NCBI GenBank assembly: GCA_932521035.1
Contig: OW051492.1
Span: forward strand, 10,478,001 to 10,542,000
Length of the DNA: 64,000 bases
Reading direction: 5' to 3'
From: Oscheius dolichura
Taxonomy: Eukaryota > Nematoda > Chromadorea > Rhabditida > Rhabditidae
The notes beneath the pieces are model-generated. The model was not told where the DNA came from. It saw nothing but the letters and a program-made list of their open reading frames with translations, and did not search any database. The stretch's first letter is position 1. Every line of letters starts with the position of its first letter. Shown piece by piece: positions 57,394-64,000 of the stretch. The translations under genes and the position numbers were made by a program.

Positions 57394-58370
57394 ATGAATC
57401 ACGATTATGAAGTCACTAGGAAGATTTGGGAAGCCCATGTTCCGGTGGAAATACTCGTGGATACAATTAGTGGTACTGATAGACGATCCTTCTATATGAT
57501 GATACCACGATGCTCGTATTTTCCACTGCAACTTCAACGGGTTTGCATTCTAATTCCAAATTTCTATTCATTTCTTCAGATACTTCAATATTTTGCCAAT
57601 TACGATGATTGTATTGCTTTGGAACAGTCAAAGCTTACCCTTGATTGCTCAGGAAAACCAATAAAAACATATCTTCCTGTAGGAGTATTATATGATATGC
57701 TGAAAATCGAAGGAAATGATTTCTTTTCATTAACTTTGAGGCTAGTTCGTTTTTAATTTTTGAAATGCAGGTATTTCAGAGAAAGAACTCAAGATGACCC
57801 AGGAATAGTACAGAGAGAAGTTTTGGAATCAATATTTATGCAATCCGTCAAAGAAGCAGACTATCTAAAACGTAAAGCAGAGGTGCGATCGCTTTTTATT
57901 TGTTTTGAAGGTGATATTTGTTTAGGTGATTACATCTATGAAACTTGAAGAGCATCATCAATTATGGAGTGGTGTAGCCCATTGTAAGCATAATTTTTAT
58001 TGTTTGAAATATTTCCTATAGATAAATTTGATGATTTTTGGCAAATAAACCGTCGACTGATGGAAAGCAACGGAAATAAGCAATTTCTCCATTGTCCGAT
58101 ACGTTTCTATGAGAAGGACCATCCTTTCAAACAGGTTTTAATTTCTCTTTTTTTCGGCTTTAAAGCTTGTAGGTTCTTATTCGTCCTCAAAATGAAAACG
58201 GCGAGGCAACTCTCCTTAGTGACGCATTGAAAGTCGTCTTTCCTGATATGGATCTCTCTGCGCGACAAATCGTCTCCCATGGAATTCGCCTCCCTCTCGA
58301 AACGCCGCTCACTTATCTTTGTGTAAATCTTTCTTATCCTGATAATTTTGTGCATGTTGTAATTGTTTAA
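57394..58370 (+). CDS. atg5: Autophagy protein ATG5
   Basis: ATG5 is joined to ATG12 and acts with ATG16 to lipidate LC3/Atg8 at the forming autophagosome. Six exons (57394-57540, 57580-57740, 57771-57882, 57926-57983, 58022-58134, 58173-58370) total 789 nt, 262 aa. Matches include RKIWEAHVPVEI at the start, PRCSYFPLQL, YLPVGVLYDML, FDDFWQINRRLME and LETPLTYLCVNLSYPDNF near the end. The family's conjugated Lys lies in MSCMKEAD; here it is MQSVKEADYLKRKA. The second intron (57741-57770) is only 30 nt and appears to use GC-AG ends. Other introns are 38-43 nt. SYS1 follows 149 nt downstream. Confidence 0.95.
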
Positions 58371-58519
58371 TCTGTGTCATACGTGGTATGTAAATATTGA
58401 TATATTTTTATTATAAATAAAGCTATAATACTTACTCGTTTTATGGTGTACTTCTGTGGATTTCCTTCTTTACTTGAGTGAAATGATGGGATTTTTTTAC
58501 TTATATATTTTTAGAAGAG

Positions 58520-59084
58520 ATGAGTTCGTTTCGTGTGTTTGTTTGGGATCCAGTGCTTCTAACAAGCCAGATTATTTCCATGCAGACAATTTTCTACTCT
58601 GTAGAAGCTGCCTGTCTTATTTTGTATAGTGCTGTATCAAATTATGAGCCTAATTTGTCCACAATTTTTGCTCTACAGGTATTTATTTTGTATTTTTTAT
58701 TCTAATCGATTTAGGTGTCCCGAGGTGGAATAATAATTCAGCTTATTGCGAGTTTAATATGCGCTATTGCTCTCGCCATCGTTGTTCAAAGAGCTAAACA
58801 ATGTCTAGACTTTGCTTGTACGATCCACACAATACATTGCCTGTAAGTTGTTTCTTTTCTTTTTATATTTAGGATGAAGCTACAGTTTTACTTTTAGTCA
58901 CCATGTGACATTGCCGTTTTTCAGAATAACATTTATATATGCACGTGGAATAGCTACTCAGCTAACGTGGTGGATTTTACAAATTGTTTCAACCACTGTT
59001 CTTACAATTCTTGGAGAATATTTATCGATGCGAGTAGAATCACAAGAAATTCGTCTTGGTCAGCCATCTAAATACGACTTGTAA
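58520..59084 (+). CDS. sys1: SYS1 Golgi membrane protein
   Basis: Four-span Golgi protein that helps recruit ARFRP1/Arl3-type GTPases. Exons 58520-58678, 58715-58842 and 58925-59084 total 447 nt, 148 aa. Family blocks are FRVFVWDPVLLTSQIISMQT at the N-terminus, RAKQCLDFACTIHTIHCL in the middle, and LTWWILQIV with GEYLSMRVE near the end. The start ATG is 5 nt behind a ttatatatttttag acceptor and 149 nt after the ATG5 stop codon. This fits the second gene of an operon, inferred from spacing. Confidence 0.94.
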
Positions 59085-59255
59085 CCTCTATCTTCTATCT
59101 TCTCCGGTTTGGTTTATAGAGCTTGTAAATATTTTATTATTTATGCGGGTAAAACGGAATTTTAATTAAATATCTATATATAAAACCTTTGTATCACAAC
59201 TGTAATACTCACAGACAGGAAAAAAATAGGGGAAAGGATATGATGCTGGCAGCCA

Positions 59256-60848
59256 TTACAAGGATTTCAACCGAGCCATTAGATCGGCCAGACTGGTTTC
59301 ATTATTAGAATCCGAGGGTGGTTCTTCTTCCTTCGATTTTTCAGGCATATCATAGGCCAGGCGAACACCTCCATTGCCAATTATAGCCGCCGGAGTTTCA
59401 TCCAAAACTGATTCATCAACAAGCTCTAAAAAATTGGGGAAATTCAGGAGGTTGGAAAAACGCACCAATTCCAAATTCATTAGTTTCATGAACAACAGTC
59501 GGCTCTGGTTCAGCTTCAGGAATTTCAACAACTTCTTCAGCTTTTTTAGCTGCATATTCAGCTTGTCTGTATGTACAGTGTCGATCATCACATTGTGGAT
59601 TAGGTTTCATATCCTCACGAGGAAAGAAATCAACCAGGGCATTATAGCCAACATACATGGAGACTGTACCGAAATTTAAGAGAAATCTATAATTTTTTGT
59701 TTCTTTTCTTAGGGAATATCGCTAGAATTTCTCACTTCAATGTATTCTGTACGAGGAGACCAGCAATAACAGCCATAGTTGTTGGCAAGGAGGCGGCGCA
59801 GACTCCTTCTCGCTTCAATGTCTTCTCACTAATTCCTTCAGCAACTACAAGGGGAGGAAGACACTAGAACTGGGATAATATAGGAAGAGGAAATGGTGTA
59901 CAGCAAAACAGGCAGTTCTTCCAGGTTCCAAATATTGAATATGACCGGAGACGGCGTTTTCACTAACTCCAGATTCCATCCAAATTTGATTCTCCTCATT
60001 ACAAGCCTAAAATGGTTGGAGGAGGCAGTTTTTAATTTTAGGAAGGAGAACTCACAGTGTTTACAGTCATTCTTGCTTCATAATTATCCACACAACTCAG
60101 AATAAGATCCAATCGACCACCAGTAAGCGATCCGTGTCTGAAAATAAAGAGACAGTAAATAAGTGAGATAACCAGAAATAATAAAGAAGAAATAGGGAGC
60201 TTGATCAAATACTAATACTTACCTGAGCCTGTCTACAAAAATATTGAAGTTATCAATAGTTGTAATATTGAAATTATGAGTCTCAAATTCAACATCTGGA
60301 TTGATATGCCTAAAAATCATCTATTGAATGGAAAAATAACAATTTCTTACCTTAGAGTATCCCTAGCAGCTTCCACTTTACTCAAACCGCTTTGATGTGG
60401 CTGATAAAAGAGACGATTCATATTAGCCAGCTCAACTTTATCATAATCAAAGAGAATAATTTTTCCCACGCCACAACGAGTCAACATCTCGGCTACAACA
60501 CTGCCAACACCTGAAGATTATTGTTTTCTGAGAGCATGGTTAATTCACCTCCGACGCCAACAACAGCTACGGTCTTTTCACGAATCTTTTCATAATCCTC
60601 TACAACTCCCATCTTTTTCAAAGCCATTAGACGACTGTATGGATTGGAATCTACCACCTACAAAAGAAACGATGAAATATAGAAAATAGCGGTAATAAGC
60701 TTACCTCTGCGCTCATTTTGGCTATTTTCTCACGAGTTACGGGTGCTGAGCTCTTTTCCTGCTCATTAGGAGCTAGTGAATCAGTAGCAGCTTGCATTTC
60801 CTTGATTATGTTGTTAGCCTTATTTAGTGCAGCTTGAATACTGGACAT
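59256..60848 (-). CDS. uba5: UBA5, E1 activating enzyme for UFM1
   Basis: Adenylates UFM1 and passes it to UFC1. Nine exons (60848-60705, 60657-60549, 60510-60351, 60309-60223, 60137-60056, 60006-59902, 59863-59736, 59686-59466, 59425-59256) total 1206 nt, 401 aa, close to human UBA5. Visible motifs are [19 protein letters not shown] (ATP binding), [26 protein letters not shown] (a zinc CxxC), [11 protein letters not shown] with the catalytic Cys, and [10 protein letters not shown] (second zinc pair). The UFM1/LC3 interaction motif reads NEFGIELVDE. The end [12 protein letters not shown] matches the UFC1-binding helix. Confidence 0.96.
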
Positions 60849-60889
60849 CTGAAGTTATTTAGAAAATAAATTGAGAAGCGAAAGAAAAA

Positions 60890-61400
60890 TGCCAATCAGA
60901 GAAGAAGTGAAGAGAGAAGCCACGCTATCAAGGAGCTGTTTGGACTGTTATGGAGATAACTTGTTGGGTACCGTGTGGAAACAAGACAGGTCGAGGGAAA
61001 ATGTTGTCCAATAGGAGGAGTAGCTCAAGAAAGCGGTTTGAGCGAGGATTTAGCAAAATCAATACATCTGCGATGAAAAATAGAAGGCAAAGAAAGCAGT
61101 GATGGTTTACTTCAAAAATATAAGGCTGTCTTGAGAAAGCGAAGTGAACATGAAAGATTGGAAGGTTTGTACCAAATTATTTGATTACGGAACCATTTAT
61201 CGAGGTATTATACGTGTTTACAATGTTCTCCATGCCATTTAGAACAAATAGAAACAAGTGGTTATCCTAATATCGGTGAAAAATTGATAGAAATGGACAC
61301 AAACAAATGGCCAGTTGGAACTTTACGGCAGGAAAAATTTCAACGTGGACAGAAGCGCGCTCCATGGGCTAAAAATAGATTTTGCCGGCTCGGCCTTTGA
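60890..61400 (+). other. Possible small gene, unrecognised
   Basis: Open segments suggest a spliced + strand gene divergent from UBA5. One (about 61100-61165) reads KIEGKESSDGLLQKYKAVLR then KRSEHERLEG and ends before gtttgtacc. The next (about 61204-61402) reads RYYTCLQCSPCHLEQIETSG, with IEMDTNKWPVGTLRQEKF further on, and ends at TGA. The CLQCSPCH cluster could bind metal. Exon borders and start are not established, and no family was recognised. Confidence 0.3.
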
Positions 61401-61557
61401 CTCGAATTTTCATTTGTCGGTGTTTTACTCGAGGAAAGAGGTTGTGTTTATCGGTTATGTACGTTTTTACAAAGTTGCAAATTAGAAGAATGGAAACGTA
61501 TAGAAAAACTACCTAACAGCTTGTAGCACCCCGTAGAAATATCATAACAATGCTGTT

Positions 61558-61932
61558 TTATTGAAAATTATCGTCTTCAGTTGTTTTATGAATCTTTTTT
61601 AGGCTGTCTCCATTAGGCCGACTTTGGATGCTTGTACGTCCGTCTATGGCGTCTAACGCTACGATGTTAGCAGCTACAATGACTACTGCTGCTGGAGATA
61701 ACTGTAAGCTCTTCTTTTTATTTTTTTTAGATATGTGAACACCTTTTTCTCTTTGGAGAACTAGGGATATAGCCACGTTGATCCGTTTTCGCACATTGAA
61801 AATACGTTTTATCGTCTTTCCAGCAATTATTTCTCCAGCTGCCGCGATCGAATCAAAAGGCTGGCTCAAACGTGCAATATAGAAGGGGATGTTCACTACT
61901 TGCCCGAACTCGTTCCATTTTTGATTGAGCAA
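61558..61932 (-). CDS. Hypothetical 124-aa open frame
   Basis: An uninterrupted frame on the - strand with a basic middle (TIKRIFNVRKRINVAISLVL) and a hydrophobic stretch (AAVVIVAANIVALDAI). A possible 41-nt intron (gtgttcac ... gcttacag) lies inside, which would change the frame. No family recognised; may be chance. Confidence 0.25.
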   Translation of the reverse strand: MLNQKWNEFGQVVNIPFYIARLSQPFDSIAAAGEIIAGKTIKRIFNVRKRINVAISLVLQREKGVHISKKNKKKSLQLSPAAVVIVAANIVALDAIDGRTSIQSRPNGDSLKKIHKTTEDDNFQ

Positions 61933-62664
61933 AGATTTCTCTGCTCAAACAGGTTTCCGCTCATCCTGTGTATGAGTGTCTCTCTTCCCATTATATCCAC
62001 AAGTGTAATGTCTGCTCACCTTGTCTGGATTTTAAACTTTTCTTTGCCCTCATTCTAGTGACCATGTTTTTCTGGGAAGACTTTCTCTACTCCGATCCCG
62101 GACACCATGCGATATAATCTCCGCCCAATTAGAAGCCCTCTCATTTTCGTTCTATAAATCCTGGTGGGCGTAAGGTTTCACACGATTCAGAAGCCTCATG
62201 TATTGCTTATATCTCAGCCGGATATCGCTAGCACTCTAGTTAATTCATTCTAATAGCATGTCTCCGTCATAAGACGGATTATCAGCCTGGTCACGCTACA
62301 CAAGCTATAATTCCCAGATCTAGACACGCTAATGCTCAGTTTTCAGCCGTAGACGTTACATTAGTCGGCGTTTTACCGAGTTCGACGGATGTCTTTTGGA
62401 ACATCTGCGTGTACAAGCCACGCTGACCTTTGTATGCCCTCAGCTGACCCACGCTGCTCCCATATCGCACCGTCATCTGCCCCCCTCTCCTACCACCACA
62501 GCTTGCGTTATCTCGCCATTCCGCGTGTCACTTCGCCACTTTTTTTGCTTTATGTCAAATCATTTATCTTACTAACGAGCTCGTTATTTTAATTAACGGG
62601 CAACGAATTTATCCGGAGATTTTTTGTACATTCATAATACGTTTGATTTTCAGCGACTTCGTCC
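61933..62664. other. Spacer upstream of guanylate kinase
   Basis: About 730 bp of mixed composition, C- and T-rich, with no coding frame, paired repeat or RNA gene I can name. An acceptor (gattttcag) lies 12 nt before the guanylate kinase ATG. Confidence 0.45.
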
Positions 62665-63367
62665 ATGGCTTGCCCAGTAATTGTTCTCTCGGGCCCCAGT
62701 GGAGGAGGAAAGTCGACAATCTTGGAAAGAGCAATGAAGTCTTATCCTAACTGTTTCGCCTTCTCCGTATCACGTAGTCTCGCTTCTTTTTATTAAAATA
62801 ATCTAATTTCAGATACTACAAGAAAACCACGTAACCAGGAACAAAATGGAGTTCATTACTGGTTTACCAGCCGAGAAGAAATGGATCGTATGATCGAGAA
62901 CAACGAGTTTCTAGAATTTGCAACGTTTGGAGGAAATACATATGGAACCAGGTTTGCCTTGAAGTAATAGCATATCAAAATAACTTTTTAGCAAGAAAGC
63001 GGTAGAAGATATTACATCTCATGGTAAAATTTGTGTACTTGACTTGGAATTACAAGGCGTTCTCTCGATCAAAGCTAGCCATTTGAAAGCAAAGTATATT
63101 TTGATCCGCCCTCCTACTATTGAAGTCCTTGAACAACGACTAAGGAAAAGACAAACTGAAACAGAAGAGACTCTCCAAAAAAGAATTAATCACGCTCGTG
63201 AAGATTTGGAAGCAGGTTTGTATAGATTGCATCTCTTAAACGTTTCTTCAGTAAAAAAGGATCCACATCTCTTCGACCATGTTATTATCAACGATGATCT
63301 GGAGAACGCGTACAAGGAGTTTATCTTCGTACTGCAGAACGAGTTGGCCGTAGTTCAGAAGCACTAA
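62665..63367 (+). CDS. guk1: Guanylate kinase
   Basis: Converts GMP and ATP to GDP and ADP. Exons 62665-62773, 62813-62951, 62992-63215 and 63252-63367 total 588 nt, 195 aa, the normal size. Motifs are [15 protein letters not shown] (P-loop), FSVSHTTRKPR and GVHYWF (GMP binding), [24 protein letters not shown] and YILIRPPT. The lid region has [11 protein letters not shown], and the end is [17 protein letters not shown]. The last intron is 36 nt and in frame, so retention would insert 12 residues ([12 protein letters not shown]) without a stop. Confidence 0.96.
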
Positions 63368-63650
63368 ATGCAAACGGTCATTTTATTTTCGTATTTTTTT
63401 CATATTCCGGTCCCCTTGTGCAGTATATTTTTTGTCTCGTCTCATAGCTGTTGTGATTTACTTGTTCTCATCTTTTGCTTTACTGAAACTTTTTACACAT
63501 TTTGTAATAAATTATTTTCGTTCATATTTTGTTTTCTGTTGTTTATAAATTTGGCTAGTCACCTGTATTGTTTCATAGGTGGTATTTTTTTAGACTTGTC
63601 AAATGACTAGAGGATTACTAAATAATAGAGAAATAACATTTTTAAAGGAA

Positions 63651-64000
63651 ATGGCAGCTCAATATAGTCGGCTTCCACCGCTTCCGGCTCTACGTGACTT
63701 CATCAATCTTTATCAACTGCGAGCAAAAAAGATTCTATCACAAAATTACATTATGGATATGAATGTAAACAGAAAAGTAATATTTTTATTATTTGCAGGA
63801 GTAACTTTGATGATAATTTGCAGATTGTACGAGCTGCTAAAGTAAAACACGATGATATTGTGTGTGAAATTGGTCCTGGTCCCGGTGGAATTACTCGAGC
63901 CATTCTTGAAGCTGGTTGTTCACGTCTAGATGTTGTGGAAATTGATCAAAGATTTATTAGACCGTTAGAAGTAAGTATTTCTCGATATTAGTACATTATG
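63651..64000 (+). CDS. Mitochondrial rRNA adenine dimethyltransferase (TFB1M-type), partial
   Basis: Methylates two adjacent adenines near the 3' end of small-subunit mitochondrial rRNA. Exons 63651-63776 and 63825-63970 are visible and the gene runs off the window edge. The protein starts MAAQYSRLPPLPALRDFINL, then LRAKKILSQNYIMDMNVNRK (the SQNF-type motif), IVRAAK, and the SAM motif CEIGPGPGGITRAILEAGCS, then VVEIDQRFI. LPPLP and the spacing fit TFB1M better than DIMT1. An upstream in-frame ATG at 63603 exists, but 63651 matches the family start. Guanylate kinase ends 283 nt upstream. Confidence 0.92.

Noticed and set aside
63603-63650. ATG at 63603 as the TFB1M start
   Set aside because: The 16 extra residues have no family counterpart, and MAAQYSRLPPLP at 63651 matches the usual start of the family. 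It stays possible as a longer form.

Overview
The window looks like genomic DNA of a nematode-like invertebrate. Genes are split by many very short introns (mostly 36-45 nt in the right half) with GT...TTTCAG, TTTTAG or TTTCTAG ends. Several start codons sit just behind an acceptor-like TTTCAG/TTTTAG, as expected for spliced leader addition, and some same-strand neighbours are only 150-300 nt apart. No bacterial, viral or organellar block was recognised. The organism call is an inference from gene structure; no species is named.

Layout. 1.8-7.5 kb (+): an RGS protein of the RZ type with alternative 5' exons. 7.5-11.6 kb: its 3' end and the long upstream region of the next gene. 11.6-16.4 kb (+): a Grainyhead/CP2 transcription factor whose DNA-binding domain contains two tandem 58-nt exons that look mutually exclusive. 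17.3-17.8 kb (-): an NME6-like nucleoside diphosphate kinase with a missing or damaged N-terminus. 19.0-28.7 kb (-): a HERC-type E3 ligase (RCC1 repeats plus HECT domain); its 4 kb intron holds a low-complexity gene on the + strand. 29.5-32.0 kb (-): two tandem short-chain dehydrogenases, both 254 aa. 32.5-39.1 kb (-): a TULP4/TUSP-type tubby protein (WD40, SOCS box, tubby end). 40.6-42.6 kb (+): SCAMP. 42.9-44.7 kb (-): a GALK2-type galactokinase. 46.6-50.7 kb (-): a single-pass membrane protein tyrosine phosphatase with a 10-nt microexon. 52.3-59.1 kb (+): a compact run of CDC34/UBE2R-type E2, LSM6, an unrecognised Cys-rich protein, ATG5 and SYS1. 59.3-60.8 kb (-): UBA5, the UFM1 E1. 62.7-63.4 kb (+): guanylate kinase. 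63.65 kb to the end (+): TFB1M-type rRNA dimethyltransferase, cut by the window edge.

Two families of short inverted-repeat elements fill the introns and intergenic DNA. Family A is a 31-39 nt hairpin with arms GCCACAGTT/AACTGTGGC around a GCCGACACGGC core. It has at least 25 recognisable copies, often in pairs, between 1 and 45 kb. Family B is an 80-130 bp MITE-like unit with inverted ends GCACCCGTA...CTCGGCAG; it occurs from 2.3 to 55 kb. Neither was seen inside a coding exon. The SCAMP/GALK2 block and the block right of 51 kb are nearly free of them, apart from one family B copy in an intron at 55.0 kb.

The genes do not form one pathway. HERC, the CDC34-type E2, the SOCS-box tubby protein and UBA5 belong to ubiquitin or ubiquitin-like systems. 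ATG5, SYS1 and SCAMP act in autophagy or membrane traffic. The adjacency looks incidental, apart from likely operon pairs (the two dehydrogenases; ATG5-SYS1; guanylate kinase-TFB1M).
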